Notes: a model not told the origin generated them from the letters alone. Positions 8,689-17,519 are shown, numbered from the stretch's first letter. The stretch: 64,000 nucleotides of DNA from Phycisphaerales bacterium (GCA_029260315.1 JAJDDM010000033.1:1-64000); one strand, 5' to 3'. Numbers and translations are program-made.

Positions 8689-9558
8689 ATGCGAAGAGCG
8701 GCCCGGGCCATCCTGCCACTGGCCCAAGACCTTATCGACGGATGTGCGCGTTATCTCCCTGCGATCCGTCCTCGGACCCGCCAGTTCCGATCTGCGCAGC
8801 GCGAGCTGTTGGCGCAGGTGGACGCATTGGAATCGCCCTATCCGCGGGCCGTTCGCCGCGAGCACGCGCTCGATGGAAGCCTCAAGCCCGCCGAGGCGCG
8901 CCGGATCGCCCGCGTGCTGATTCGCCACAAGCCCGAGCGGATCCTCGAAGTCGGCAGCTTCCTCGGGCTCTCGACCCGCTGGTTGTTGCACGTCTCGAGC
9001 GGCTGGGATGCGCACATCACCGCCGTCGATCCGAACCTCCGTCACCGGGTCTTCGACGACCCGCGCGAGACCGTGGAGCGACTCAACGCCCGATACCCGC
9101 CCGAACGCCTGGAGATCGTGACCGCCTTCTTTGCGCACGCCCACGATCCCACGCACGACTACGACCGCTACGAGCCGCGTCGGACACGGGCCGAGGTCGC
9201 CGGGCTCGTCGCAAGCCGACCAACGATCGACGCGAGCTGGAACCGACAGTTCGACCTGGTCTTCATCGACGCCAGCCATCGCTACGACGCCGTGCTCCGC
9301 GACTTCTCCCTCGCGCGATCCCTCCTCGCGCCGCACGGCACCATCGTGTTCCACGATGTCCTCTCCTGGCCGGGGGTCGCCCGGGCACTCCGCGAGATCC
9401 AGCGCCTGCACACCGAGGCGACCATCACGGTACGCGGCCCGCGATCGGCGCTTGTGCGAAGGCTGACCCGCCCCGATGGCATCGCGGTGTATCACCAAGG
9501 GCCGACCGCCCCGACCGACGCCCCGGCGTCTCAAGCACCCTCCTACCCTCGCCCATGA
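8689..9558 (+). CDS. Class I SAM-dependent methyltransferase
   Basis: 289 residues. The SAM-binding glycine loop ILEVGSFLGLST lies near residue 85, followed by an acidic strand end TAVDPN, then DLVFIDASHRYDAVLRDFSLARSLLAPHGTIVFHDV. This last block (IDASHxYxxVxxDF...L..GGxIVFHD) matches the Methyltransf_24 / CmcI-like O-methyltransferase group. Substrate unknown. The N-terminus is Arg-rich. The start at 8689 lies 17 bases after queF; its stop overlaps the start codon of the next gene as ATGA, so the two are probably translationally coupled. Confidence 0.85.
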   Translation: MRRAARAILPLAQDLIDGCARYLPAIRPRTRQFRSAQRELLAQVDALESPYPRAVRREHALDGSLKPAEARRIARVLIRHKPERILEVGSFLGLSTRWLLHVSSGWDAHITAVDPNLRHRVFDDPRETVERLNARYPPERLEIVTAFFAHAHDPTHDYDRYEPRRTRAEVAGLVASRPTIDASWNRQFDLVFIDASHRYDAVLRDFSLARSLLAPHGTIVFHDVLSWPGVARALREIQRLHTEATITVRGPRSALVRRLTRPDGIAVYHQGPTAPTDAPASQAPSYPRP

Positions 9559-10556
9559 CCATGACCACCGACCGCAAGTACATCTGCGACATGAAGCCCT
9601 CCGAGCGCATCGAGGGCGCCTTCACCATCGCCAACGCCCAGCTCGGACGCACCCGCAACGACAAGCCCTATCTCCGCTGCCTGCTGCGCGATAAGACCGG
9701 CGAGGCCCCGGCCCGCAAGTGGACCATCGACGAGGCGACCTTCGAGCAGGTCCCCGCCGACGGCTTTGTGTATATCGAGGGCGAGACCCAGGCATACCAG
9801 GGCGAACTCCAGATCATCATCCACCGGATCGACGCGCTGGAGCCGAGCCAGTCGCAGCTCGCGGAACTCCTGCCGACCGCCGAGCGCCCGATCGACGAGA
9901 TGTTCACAGAGCTGAGCGCCATCCTGAGCAGCGTCGAGCACCCGGCCATGACGGCGCTCGTCGAGACCTATCTCGAAGACGAGCATCTGATGGAGGCCTT
10001 CCGGCGCTCGCCCGCGGCCAAGAGCATGCACCACGCCTACATCGGCGGCCTGCTCACCCACACGCTGCAACTGCTCAACCTCGCCGGCGTCATGCTCCCG
10101 CTCTATCCCAAGCTCAATCGCGACATCGTGCTCGTGGGCCTGTTCCTCCACGACCTCGGCAAGACCCGCGAGATCGCCTGCGACGGGCCGTTCCTCTACA
10201 CCGATCGCGGCGAGCTGATCGGGCACATCGTCGAGGGCGCGATCATGCTCCACGACAAGGCCCAACAGGTCATGACCACCAAGGGCGTGCGCCTCCCCCA
10301 CGGCGCGCTCACCGTCCTCCAGCACATCATCATCAGCCATCACGGCGTCCCCGAGTACGGCGCGGCCAAGATCCCGGCGACACCCGAGGCCATCTTCGTC
10401 TCGCTGCTGGACAACCTCGACGCCAAGACCGAGATGGCGGTGCAGGCGGCCCGCCCGGATCGCGCCGACGCCTTCGACCTCGGCGGCAACTTCACGCAGA
10501 AACAGTGGGCCCTGGACACCAAGCTCTATCGCCCCGATCCACTGGCCGACGGCTAG
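9555..10556 (+). CDS. YhaM-like 3'-5' exoribonuclease (OB fold plus HD domain)
   Basis: 333 residues. The N-terminal 100 residues resemble an OB-fold nucleic-acid-binding domain (LRCLLRDKTGEAPARKWTI ... GFVYIEGETQAYQGELQIII). The C-terminal half is an HD phosphohydrolase: SMHHAYIGGLLTHTLQL, LFLHDLGKTREI (the HD pair), and HHGVPEYGAAKIPATPEAIFVSLLDNLDAK. This order matches the YhaM/CBF1 family of 3'-5' exoribonucleases. A second in-frame ATG lies at 9561. The gene starts inside the stop codon of the methyltransferase. RNA decay is inferred from the family; DNA substrates are possible. Confidence 0.88.
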   Translation: MTMTTDRKYICDMKPSERIEGAFTIANAQLGRTRNDKPYLRCLLRDKTGEAPARKWTIDEATFEQVPADGFVYIEGETQAYQGELQIIIHRIDALEPSQSQLAELLPTAERPIDEMFTELSAILSSVEHPAMTALVETYLEDEHLMEAFRRSPAAKSMHHAYIGGLLTHTLQLLNLAGVMLPLYPKLNRDIVLVGLFLHDLGKTREIACDGPFLYTDRGELIGHIVEGAIMLHDKAQQVMTTKGVRLPHGALTVLQHIIISHHGVPEYGAAKIPATPEAIFVSLLDNLDAKTEMAVQAARPDRADAFDLGGNFTQKQWALDTKLYRPDPLADG

Positions 10557-10566
10557 GAGTCGCTCC

Positions 10567-10950
10567 ATGAGCGCAGAACAGAGCGCCCATCAGAGCGCGA
10601 TCAACCCCGCTCAGAAGCTCGAGCTCTTTGCCGACCATTGGAACCCCCGCATCGTCGCCGAACTGAACGGCCAGCAGATCAAGCTCGCAAAGCTCAAGGG
10701 CGCGTTCGTCTGGCACGCTCACGAGCACGAGGATGAAGCATTCCTCATCCTGCACGGCGAGCTCCGCATGCAGTTCCGTGACCGCGAGGTGTGTGTCTGC
10801 GAGGGTGAACTCATCGTCGTCCCCCGCGGCGTCGAGCACCGCCCCGTCGCGGACGCCGAGTGCCACGTCCTGCTCTTCGAACCCACCTCGACTGTCAACA
10901 CCGGCACCACCGGCGGCGATCGCACCCGCAACCAGCTCGAACGCCTCTGA
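10567..10950 (+). CDS. Cupin-domain protein
   Basis: 127 residues with one conserved beta-barrel cupin domain. Motif 1 is WHAHEHEDEAFLILHGELRMQF (His, His, Glu metal ligands) and motif 2 is PRGVEHRPVADAECHVLLFEP (third His). It probably binds a divalent metal; the reaction is unknown. Small stand-alone cupins of this kind are often annotated as mannose-6-phosphate isomerase-like. TAGGAG, overlapping the stop of the HD nuclease gene, is well placed as ribosome binding site, so it is likely in the same operon. Confidence 0.87.
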   Translation: MSAEQSAHQSAINPAQKLELFADHWNPRIVAELNGQQIKLAKLKGAFVWHAHEHEDEAFLILHGELRMQFRDREVCVCEGELIVVPRGVEHRPVADAECHVLLFEPTSTVNTGTTGGDRTRNQLERL

Positions 10951-11121
10951 TCCCCCCCGGGAAGAAGCGATTCATGCCGCCGGATCACTCGCGGGCGCAC
11001 GTCGATCGCAATCCCTATCCCGTTCCGGCCCCCCTCCGTGGCCCTCCGTGTTTCAACTCCGCGCCCTCCGCGATGAACCCCGCCCTCGCGCTCTACAGTT
11101 GGCAGTCGGAAAGGAACACCG

Positions 11122-11826
11122 ATGTCCGAGCAGCAGGCGATCAGCGTGAACTTCGGCAAGCCGATGCCGATCTTTCCCCTGGCGTCGCTGGCCATGCTCC
11201 CCCAGCAGGTCGTCCCCCTACACATCTTCGAGCCGCGCTATCGCCAGATGGTCGAGCATGTGCTTGACGGGGCCGGCCAGATCGCCCTGGGGGTTTTCGA
11301 CGGCTCCCGCTGGGAGCAGGAATACCACGGCAACCCGCCTCTGCGCCCCTACGTCTGCATCGGCCAGCTCGTCCAGCACGAGAAGCTGCCCGATGGTCGG
11401 TACAACATCCTGCTCCACGGCATCTGCCGGGCCCGGATCAACGAGCTGCTCATGCCCGATGAGCAGCACGAGTATCGGCGTGCCGTGCTCGAGCCCGTCG
11501 GCGTGCAGAACGACGAGGACGAGTTGCTGCCGGTGCGTGACCGCCTGGAATCGGCCCTCTCGGCGGGACCCCTCAAGCAGATGGCTGCGGCGGACCCCGT
11601 CCTGGAGTACATCCGCAACGAGGAGGTCCCGACGTCGGCGGTCCTCGAACTCATCTCTTTCACAATGCTTTCGGACGCCGAGATCCGATATCGCCTCCTC
11701 GCCGAGGCTGATGCGTCGAAGCGCGCACGCTTGGTCGAGCGAGAGCTTTCTGACATATCGAGCCTGATCGAGCGGGCCGCGGACCAGCATCCGGAGCGCT
11801 GGCCCAAGGGCTGCAGCTGGAACTAG
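11122..11826 (+). CDS. LON substrate-binding (N-terminal) domain protein
   Basis: 234 residues, formed entirely by a Lon N-terminal type domain without ATPase or protease. The start MPIFPLASLAMLPQQVVPLHIFEPRYRQMVEHVL is the family signature. Stand-alone proteins of this type are widespread but of uncertain role, perhaps binding unfolded peptides. AAAGGA precedes the ATG at 11122. The 170 bases before it contain a degenerate CTCCGTGGCCCTCCGTGTTT stretch resembling short dispersed repeats, and no gene. Confidence 0.9.
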   Translation: MSEQQAISVNFGKPMPIFPLASLAMLPQQVVPLHIFEPRYRQMVEHVLDGAGQIALGVFDGSRWEQEYHGNPPLRPYVCIGQLVQHEKLPDGRYNILLHGICRARINELLMPDEQHEYRRAVLEPVGVQNDEDELLPVRDRLESALSAGPLKQMAAADPVLEYIRNEEVPTSAVLELISFTMLSDAEIRYRLLAEADASKRARLVERELSDISSLIERAADQHPERWPKGCSWN

Positions 11827-11894
11827 CCCGATAATGTGCCCAAGAAAACACTGGGCCGGAATACGCTGGACGCATCCGGCGTTAGAAGCTAGCG

Positions 11895-11928
11895 TATACT
11901 TACTTGGAGCCGCCGACAGATCGGCGGC
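11895..11928 (+). promoter_or_regulatory. TATACT -10-like box and leader hairpin
   Basis: A TATACT hexamer at 11895-11900 stands out in a less GC-rich pocket upstream of the glycine-zipper lipoprotein gene. It is followed at 11909-11928 by a perfect 8-bp stem, GCCGCCGA-CAGA-TCGGCGGC, which would lie in the 5' untranslated leader about 15 bases before the start codon. No good -35 is visible, so promoter assignment is weak; the hairpin could affect mRNA stability or translation. Confidence 0.3.
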
Positions 11929-11943
11929 GGATCGGAGGCCACC

Positions 11944-12285
11944 ATGACACGCACCATCAAGAGATTGGGAATCGCAGGAACGAGCGCGGGATTCGTGCTC
12001 CTCGCCGGCGGGTGCAATGACGCCGTCAGCGGGGGTACGACCGGCGCGGCCCTCGGCGCGCTCGCCGGGCTCGGCCTCGGCAGCCTGACCGGCGACATGG
12101 GCAAGGGAGCCGCCGCGGGCGCGATCATCGGCGGCGTCAGCGGCGCTGTCGTCGGCGACCAGAACCAACGCTCCGACCGCAGACGCTACCGCTCGTACGA
12201 CTACTACGACGGCGGAAACTACTACGACAACGACCACCACTACCACCACGGCGGCTACCACCACGGACGCGGTTATCCCCGATAG
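11944..12285 (+). CDS. Glycine-zipper lipoprotein
   Basis: 113 residues. The N-terminus MTRTIKRLGIAGTSAGFVLLAGGC ends in a good lipobox (LAGGC), so the mature protein is probably lipid-anchored. Then comes a glycine-zipper segment (GAALGALAGLGLGSLTG and GKGAAAGAIIGGVSGAVVG) of the type that packs in membranes, as in SlyB/OmpA-associated small lipoproteins. The C-terminal 40 residues are rich in Tyr, His, Asp and Arg (DYYDGGNYYDNDHHYHHGGYHHGR), possibly metal binding. GGAGGCC precedes the ATG. Function unknown. Confidence 0.82.
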   Translation: MTRTIKRLGIAGTSAGFVLLAGGCNDAVSGGTTGAALGALAGLGLGSLTGDMGKGAAAGAIIGGVSGAVVGDQNQRSDRRRYRSYDYYDGGNYYDNDHHYHHGGYHHGRGYPR

Positions 12286-12412
12286 CCCGAACGACTCGCG
12301 TCCGACGAGCGGTGCCGTGGTCTGAGCGAGTCTTCGAGCGAAGGCCACGTCGAAGCACAACGTCCTCTGACCACCGCACCGGCCCCCTCTTCGCGCACGA
12401 CTTCGCGTGGCC

Positions 12413-13132
12413 CTAAAAACAGAACGGATCCGATCCATCCGGTCGCGCCTCTTCCGGTGGCGGGCAACGTGACGCCTTCAATGCCGCGTCCGCGAGCGCA
12501 TCGTGCAGCGCATCGTCGTCCGGGTGCGCCAGCACCGCGCCGATCAGATCATCCGTCCGCCAAGCCGGGTGCTCGAGTTCCGCCACCTTTGCCAAGATCG
12601 CGCGCCCGATCGCCGCGCACGCTGAGAGGAACCACTCGCTCTCAGGCAGTCCATCCAACTCATCACGGCACATCGTCCCCGGCGCCTCGCGCACGCCCGC
12701 CGGCGGCTCGACGTATGCCCGGTACGACCCCTCCTCCACCGCCACGACCGGCCACAGCCCCGCGTCCGTGCGCGGCTCGCGCGTCACAACCAGGACCGCC
12801 ACCCGGCGTCCCCACGCGTTATCCCGATACCCACGACCCTCGATGCCGACCAGCGGCGGGGTCACCAGCACGCACCCCGACGCCGGCGGCTCCTGGAGCT
12901 GCGCCACGCGATGGACCAGCGTGCATCCGCCATCGGCGACCGCCATCTCCCGGATCGCGCTGCGCGTCACGCGCAGCGTCTCGGCGATCCTCGCGATGCC
13001 CGCGTAATCGCCGGCGTGCCAGGCCATCTCCAGATCGCGGCGCGCCCGCGCCTCGGCACGGAACGGATCGCCCGACGCGCTCGACGGTCGGCGGCCCATC
13101 GGCGCGGCTCCCTGGCGGTCGATTCCGCTCAT
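12413..13132 (-). CDS. Conserved-looking protein of unknown function
   Basis: 239 residues, no family recognised. The N-terminal third is charged and helical (EARARRDLEMAWHAGDYAGIARIAETLRVTRSAIREMAVADGG), possibly a small helical repeat. The middle has beta-rich stretches (GCVLVTPPLVGIEG, RRVAVLVVTREPRTDAGLWPVVAVEEGSYRAYVEPP). No signal peptide or membrane segment. Start ATG at 13132, four bases after the stop of the preceding gene, so it is likely the last gene of a four-gene minus-strand operon with the GT2 and LAB_N genes. Confidence 0.65.
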   Translation of the reverse strand: MSGIDRQGAAPMGRRPSSASGDPFRAEARARRDLEMAWHAGDYAGIARIAETLRVTRSAIREMAVADGGCTLVHRVAQLQEPPASGCVLVTPPLVGIEGRGYRDNAWGRRVAVLVVTREPRTDAGLWPVVAVEEGSYRAYVEPPAGVREAPGTMCRDELDGLPESEWFLSACAAIGRAILAKVAELEHPAWRTDDLIGAVLAHPDDDALHDALADAALKASRCPPPEEARPDGSDPFCF

Positions 13133-13136
13133 AACG

Positions 13137-13766
13137 CTACTGCGGCTTGTTCTCGTCGCGCACGGCCTTGGCCAGCGAGACCACGATCTCGCGCCAGTTC
13201 TCGGCCTCCTCCTCCAGTTCGTACGCGAGCAGGTCGCTCATGCTCGACCAGTCCTCGTTCTGTGCGCCCTGCGTCAGCGTCGTAAGGTGATTCGCAAGCC
13301 CCTTGACGCGCTCGCCGAGCGCGATCGGCGGCTCGCCGAAGCGCAGACTTTCAATATCGATCTCCAGGAGCTGGCCGCTGCGCTGGATAGCCATGACCAC
13401 CTGCTGCCAGATACCCATCGCGACCTCGATATCCTCGCGCGCCTCATCCAGCTTGCCGTCGAGGATGTGCTCACTCGCCCGGCGCTGGTGCTCGCTGGCC
13501 GATTCCAACGCCTCGGCGGACTCGTGCATGATCTCGTAGACCATCGACCACGGCTCGACGGAGGTGAATCGCAGCTCGCCGCCGTCGAGCGGGTCGTCCG
13601 GCGGATCGGCGAGCAGCGGCCCGTCGACGGGCTTTCCATCGGCGACGACCTCGACGATCACCCGCCCGCGTCCCTGTGCCAACTCGATCGCCGCGCCGAA
13701 GGCGGACTTCAGCGTCGGGCGCGTGACGCTCAGCGGCTCGTTGTCCAGGAAGACCTGCATGCTCAT
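13137..13766 (-). CDS. Protein of unknown function, helical C-terminus
   Basis: 209 residues from ATG 13766 (a second ATG at 13760). The first 80 residues look like a small beta-rich domain (MQVFLDNEPLSVTRPTLKSA ... GRVIVEVVADGKPVDG), reminiscent of the beginning of a flagellar or anti-sigma type regulator but not assignable. The rest is predicted long helices with many Glu (HESAEALESASEHQRRASEHILDGKLDEAREDIEVAMGIW, then LAYELEEEAENWREIVVSLAKAV). Cytoplasmic. Lies between LAB_N and the last gene of the operon. The frame is open up to 13811 but no better start is seen. Confidence 0.65.
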   Translation of the reverse strand: MSMQVFLDNEPLSVTRPTLKSAFGAAIELAQGRGRVIVEVVADGKPVDGPLLADPPDDPLDGGELRFTSVEPWSMVYEIMHESAEALESASEHQRRASEHILDGKLDEAREDIEVAMGIWQQVVMAIQRSGQLLEIDIESLRFGEPPIALGERVKGLANHLTTLTQGAQNEDWSSMSDLLAYELEEEAENWREIVVSLAKAVRDENKPQ

Positions 13767-13817
13767 AGTGTCGGCTCTCGCGGCGGTTTGGGCAAGAGCC
13801 AAATCCGCCAACTCAGT

Positions 13818-14477
13818 CTAACCGATTCTTTCACGCTCCGCGTCAGTTTCCGGGTCGATCTCTGAGTCTGCCTCGCTCGGTTCGCGGGCGGCGCGCCGTT
13901 TCTGCTTGTGGATCAGCCGCAGATTCCGGGCGTAGATCACCACGCCGGTCGACTGGCCCAGCAGGCCGATGATGTCTCGACGCCAGACGAAGTAGGCAAA
14001 GAGGAAGACCGCCCCGATCAGGCTGATCCACCAGAACGCCGTGGGGATCACCGACTCCTGCTTGCGTTCGGAGACCATCCATTGGATCAGAAAGCGGCTC
14101 ATGAACACGGCCTGCCCGCCGAAGCCGATCACGATCCAGACCATGCTCGCCCAGCTCGTGATGTTGAGCAGACGGAAGAGGGCGTTCTCGCCGCCGCTGG
14201 TGAGCCGTTGAAGCAGGTCTCGCCCGAACAAGCGTCCGAACGCGTACTCATTGAGCACCGGCGGCTCCTCGCTCCCGGGCATGAGCACGCGGAACGAGTG
14301 CTGGCCCTGCTCGTCGGCGACGACCTCGATGAGCCCCTTGCTCTGCCCGATGCGCACCTGGTGCACCTCGGCATTCGGGCGCAACGCGATCTCGCTCATG
14401 GGGCCCGGGCGATGCCAGACGAGCCACAGCCCCAGCAGCGGCAGCAGGATCATCGCGATGATCGGGCCGGGCTTCAT
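13818..14477 (-). CDS. LAB_N (lipid-A-disaccharide synthase N-terminal domain) membrane protein
   Basis: 219 residues. One membrane segment at the N-terminus (IIAMILLPLLGLWLVW), a soluble loop of about 80 residues, then the LAB_N block near 115-190: FGGQAVFMSRFLIQWMVSER, PTAFWWISLIGAVFLFAYF, RRDIIGLLGQSTGVVIYARNL. This domain occurs at the N-terminus of some LpxB proteins and as a stand-alone partner of GT2 enzymes that modify lipid A or membrane-linked sugars. Its start codon overlaps the stop of the upstream GT2 gene (ATGA), strongly suggesting a functional pair. The C-terminal tail is acidic (EADSEIDPETDAERE). Confidence 0.9.
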   Translation of the reverse strand: MKPGPIIAMILLPLLGLWLVWHRPGPMSEIALRPNAEVHQVRIGQSKGLIEVVADEQGQHSFRVLMPGSEEPPVLNEYAFGRLFGRDLLQRLTSGGENALFRLLNITSWASMVWIVIGFGGQAVFMSRFLIQWMVSERKQESVIPTAFWWISLIGAVFLFAYFVWRRDIIGLLGQSTGVVIYARNLRLIHKQKRRAAREPSEADSEIDPETDAERERIG

Positions 14478-15307
14478 CGGCGGTGCTCCCGCAGCGGCGC
14501 GCCCAGCCCAATGTCCGCCTCCGGCTCACACGAACTGTCCTTGACGATCTCCACGATGCTCGGGGGCACACGTCGGCGCGATCGCATCCAGCGCACCGCG
14601 AAGCAGTCGATGAGCCCCGGGATCGCCCGCGGCAGGATCCCCATGCCGTATTTTGTCTCTCCCGCGTGCCGATGGTGGTGGCTCACGGACAACTCGACGA
14701 CCTTGTAGCCCATCTGGCGTGCGGTCACGGGGATGAACCGGTGCATGCCCTTGAACTCCAGCGGCAGGCGCAGCGCGATCTCCCGCTTCATGATCCGCAA
14801 AGAGCAGCCAGTATCACGGATCCGATCGCCCAGGATCATCCGCCGGAAGAGCCGACCGATCGCCGAGGTCACCCGGCGGATCCAGGCGTCGCCCTCGCGC
14901 CGGGCCGCGGAGCGATCGCCCTGGACGAAGTCCGCGTTCTCCCGCTCCATAAGCTCGAGCATTCTGGGCATGTCGGCGGGGTCGTTCTGGAGATCAGCGT
15001 CGAGCACGCCGATCAGCCGCCCGCGAGCCCGGGCGAAGCCGATCTTGAAGGCAATGGACTGGCCAGTGCCCGCGCCGGTTGACGGGCGGCCCAGCGAGAT
15101 CAGACGCAACCAAGGGCAAGCCTGCTGGAGGTCGCGAACGCGCTGAGGCGTCTGGTCGGTCGAGGCGTCGTCGACGATGATGAACTCGAAGGCGAGGCCG
15201 GTCGCCCCGATCGCGTCGCCGACAGCCTGGACGAGCGGCTCGATGTTGCCCTCCTCGTTGTGGGCGGGCGCGACGACGCTGAGCGTGATGTCCGGAGTGC
15301 CTTCCAT
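14474..15307 (-). CDS. Family 2 glycosyltransferase
   Basis: 277 residues. N-terminal GT-A fold: LSVVAPAHNEEGNIEPLV, then FEFIIVDDASTDQTP, then GVLDADLQNDP (the DxD-like metal site), and GMHRFIPVTARQMGYKVVEL with HAGETKYG, as in dolichyl-phosphate mannose synthase / ArnC-like enzymes. No strong C-terminal membrane anchors are seen, unlike DPM1-type bacterial enzymes, and the partner LAB_N protein may provide the membrane contact. Likely transfers a sugar to a lipid carrier for envelope glycolipid modification; donor and acceptor unknown. First gene of the four-gene operon 15307-12413. Confidence 0.92.
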   Translation of the reverse strand: MEGTPDITLSVVAPAHNEEGNIEPLVQAVGDAIGATGLAFEFIIVDDASTDQTPQRVRDLQQACPWLRLISLGRPSTGAGTGQSIAFKIGFARARGRLIGVLDADLQNDPADMPRMLELMERENADFVQGDRSAARREGDAWIRRVTSAIGRLFRRMILGDRIRDTGCSLRIMKREIALRLPLEFKGMHRFIPVTARQMGYKVVELSVSHHHRHAGETKYGMGILPRAIPGLIDCFAVRWMRSRRRVPPSIVEIVKDSSCEPEADIGLGAPLREHRR

Positions 15308-15342
15308 GGCGTCTGCAAAGATAGCAGGAGGGCGAGGGCGAC

Positions 15343-15410
15343 GGGTCTGGGGTCTGGGGTCTGGGGTCTGGGGTCTGGGGTCTGGGGTCTGGGATCTGGG
15401 ATCTGGGATC
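15343..15410. repeat. Heptanucleotide tandem repeat (GGTCTGG)n
   Basis: About nine head-to-tail copies of a 7-base unit (GGTCTGG), the last two or three changed to GATCTGG. It lies between the divergent GT2 and ferredoxin genes, 35 bases upstream of the GT2 start. About 80 bases further, CTAGACCCCAGACCC at 15487-15501 is a partial copy in the opposite orientation. A two-unit copy is also found at the 3' end of ribE (41828-41843). The remainder of 15308-15616 has no gene. Confidence 0.9.
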
Positions 15411-15616
15411 GTGTATCCTCCAATCCACCTTCACCCCATGGCGTGCATGGGGACACGAAGCGCCAGAGCCGTCGGATGCACAGCGCTAGACCCCAGACCC
15501 ATGACCCCAAACCCAGGCTCGCCGCGCGACGGGCGTGTCAGGACCGACTGGTGACGATTCAACCAACAGATTCTGCCTACACTTGATTGATTCTCATTCT
15601 CAGTTGAGGTCCGCCC

Positions 15617-16012
15617 ATGCACATGCACCATTCCGAGGTTGAGGGGCCCAAGGAAGTCCCCGTCAAGGTCATCCTCGAAGACCCCCACGCACTCACCGAC
15701 ACCGACCAGCGCGAGTGGAACCTGAAGGCCGCCAAGGGCGAGCACCTGCTCGAGGTCGCGATCGAGGCCGGCATCAATATCGAGCACGCCTGCGGCGGGG
15801 TCTGCGCCTGCTCCACCTGCCACATCTACCTCGAAAAGGGCGAAGACGACGTCTCAGAGCCGACCGAGGCCGAGGAGGATCGGGTCGAGGAAGCCCCGGG
15901 CCTCCAGCGCAACAGCCGCCTGGCGTGTCAATGCGAGGTCGAGGGCGACGGCCCGATCGAGATCCGCGTGCCGGCGTGGAATCGCAACGCGGTGAAGGAA
16001 GTTCCGCACTAG
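15617..16012 (+). CDS. 2Fe-2S ferredoxin, adrenodoxin/ISC type
   Basis: 131 residues. Cluster ligands are seen as Cys59-x5-Cys65-x2-Cys68 in HACGGVCACSTCHIYL and Cys104 in RLACQCEV, the vertebrate-type/ISC ferredoxin spacing. An acidic stretch follows the third Cys (EKGEDDVSEPTEAEEDRVEEAP), as in Fdx electron carriers for iron-sulfur cluster assembly. The N-terminus is longer than in E. coli Fdx by about 15 residues and His-rich (MHMHHSE), with a second ATG at 15623. No isc genes are adjacent. GAGG lies upstream of the start. Confidence 0.93.
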   Translation: MHMHHSEVEGPKEVPVKVILEDPHALTDTDQREWNLKAAKGEHLLEVAIEAGINIEHACGGVCACSTCHIYLEKGEDDVSEPTEAEEDRVEEAPGLQRNSRLACQCEVEGDGPIEIRVPAWNRNAVKEVPH

Positions 16013-16169
16013 CGCCGCCGCACGCATTCGTGACCTTGGCTCGATCTGTAGCCGGACGGTTGGCCGTACCAGGCCAACATGGGGAACGACCTGCCTCAAA
16101 ATCGCCTGCGAGAGGGGCTGATCGCGACTGGCACGGCGTTCGCACAGGTGGCGTCCAAGGAGATTGCAC

Positions 16170-17519
16170 ATGCGCCATGACCAGAATGATCCGAGCTTTC
16201 TAGACCATCTCGAGCCTCGCAAGTTGCTCTCGGCCAGTCTGGACGGCGGCGGATCCCTCGAAATCCACGGGACCGCCGGCGACGACGCCATCGTCGTCGA
16301 GGCGACCGACATCGACGGGCAGGTCCGCGTCAGCGGCGTCGAGAGCGTCGAGGACGGGTCGATCTTCGACGGTGTGCGGCGCATCCGCGTCCGACTCGGG
16401 CAGGGCGACGACGGAGCGAGCTTCGTCGGCAGCTTCACCAACGAGCGCGGGCGGGTCATGCCCATCCGCGTGTTCGGCAACGCCGGCGACGACGACATCG
16501 ACGGCGGCGACGCCCGCAACCGCATCATCGGCGGGGGCGGCGACGACGTGCTCGACGGCGGCGCGCGGGCCGATGTGATCCGCGGGCGGGCCGGCGACGA
16601 CGTGATCCACGGCAACGGCGGGCCGGACAGGCTGCGAGGCGACGCCGGGCGCGACACCATCAATGGCAACGACGGCAACGACCGCCTCAAGGGCGGGCGC
16701 GGCGACGACGCGCTGTACGGCGACGACGGACGCGATCGGCTCGCGGGTGGTGCCGGAACGGACATGCTGCGCGGCGGCGCCGGCGACGACTGGCTCAACG
16801 GCAACGCCGGGAGCGACGATCTCTACGGCGACGACGGCTCGGACGACTTCCGCGGACGCCGCGATGAGTCTCGCGACGACGACGACAGCGACCGGCACGG
16901 CTCCGACGACGACGGCACCGATGACCGCGGCGGCGGCAACGACGATGATGGCACCGATGATCGCGGTGGTGGTAATGACGACGATGGCACCGATGACCGC
17001 GGCGGCGACGACGGTGAGCACGTCGGGTTCGACGACGACTTCGTCTTCCTCCTCCGTCAGATCGAGACTAACCTCGGTGCGCTGCCTCAGGAGATGATCG
17101 ACCTGGTCAACGCGGCACACGAGCTGAACGCGGTCGCCGGGCCGGCGATGCACCGGGCCGACAACGCCATCAAGGATCTGTTCACCGACGACCGGTTGGA
17201 GTTCCTGGTGAACGACGACCCGCCGGAGGACGCCGGGGACGCGATCGCCGAGGCCCTCGAACGGCTGTTCGGCGGCGATGACGGCGTCCGCGACTTCGAT
17301 CGCGACGGCGACCTGCTGGACTTCGACGATGTCGTCACCAGCTACGACATCCTGCTCGGCGAGCTGACCGAGGACCAGGGACGCACGCTGCGGGCCGCCC
17401 GCGACGCCCTGGCGGCGAACGAGGCTCGGAGCGACGCGGTCGAGGCCGCCTTCGAGCGACTGCTCGCGGCGGATCTGAGCGACGCGTTCTGGAGCACGGT
17501 GCGCACTTCCGTCCGTTGA
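16170..17519 (+). CDS. LEPR-XLL surface protein with hemolysin-type calcium-binding repeats
   Basis: 449 residues. Residues near 10-21 read [11 protein letters not shown], the LEPR-XLL motif found at the N-terminus of planctomycete surface proteins. About residues 105-230 are RTX-like nonapeptide repeats ([43 protein letters not shown]) that form a calcium-binding beta roll. Then a 12-residue unit [12 protein letters not shown] is repeated three times at DNA level (16905-17009). The C-terminal 150 residues are helical and unfamiliar. ATG 16170 is chosen because AAGGAG ends 7 bases upstream; a TTG at 16164 is also in frame. Secreted or surface role inferred. Confidence 0.85.
   Translation: MRHDQNDPSFLDHLEPRKLLSASLDGGGSLEIHGTAGDDAIVVEATDIDGQVRVSGVESVEDGSIFDGVRRIRVRLGQGDDGASFVGSFTNERGRVMPIRVFGNAGDDDIDGGDARNRIIGGGGDDVLDGGARADVIRGRAGDDVIHGNGGPDRLRGDAGRDTINGNDGNDRLKGGRGDDALYGDDGRDRLAGGAGTDMLRGGAGDDWLNGNAGSDDLYGDDGSDDFRGRRDESRDDDDSDRHGSDDDGTDDRGGGNDDDGTDDRGGGNDDDGTDDRGGDDGEHVGFDDDFVFLLRQIETNLGALPQEMIDLVNAAHELNAVAGPAMHRADNAIKDLFTDDRLEFLVNDDPPEDAGDAIAEALERLFGGDDGVRDFDRDGDLLDFDDVVTSYDILLGELTEDQGRTLRAARDALAANEARSDAVEAAFERLLAADLSDAFWSTVRTSVR
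16905..17009 (+). repeat. 36-base in-frame tandem repeat in the RTX-type gene
   Basis: Three units of 36 bases, each starting GACGA(C/T)GA(C/T)GGCACCGAT, encode [12 protein letters not shown]; the last is shortened. Copies differ mostly at third codon positions, so the array is not freshly amplified. It adds a highly acidic linker between the calcium-binding repeats and the C-terminal region. Confidence 0.85.

Noticed and set aside
15343-15410. CRISPR-like array
   Set aside because: The unit is only 7 bases with no spacers, so it is a simple tandem repeat.
16905-17009. CRISPR or VNTR outside genes
   Set aside because: It is in frame inside the LEPR-XLL gene and codes for [12 protein letters not shown] units.
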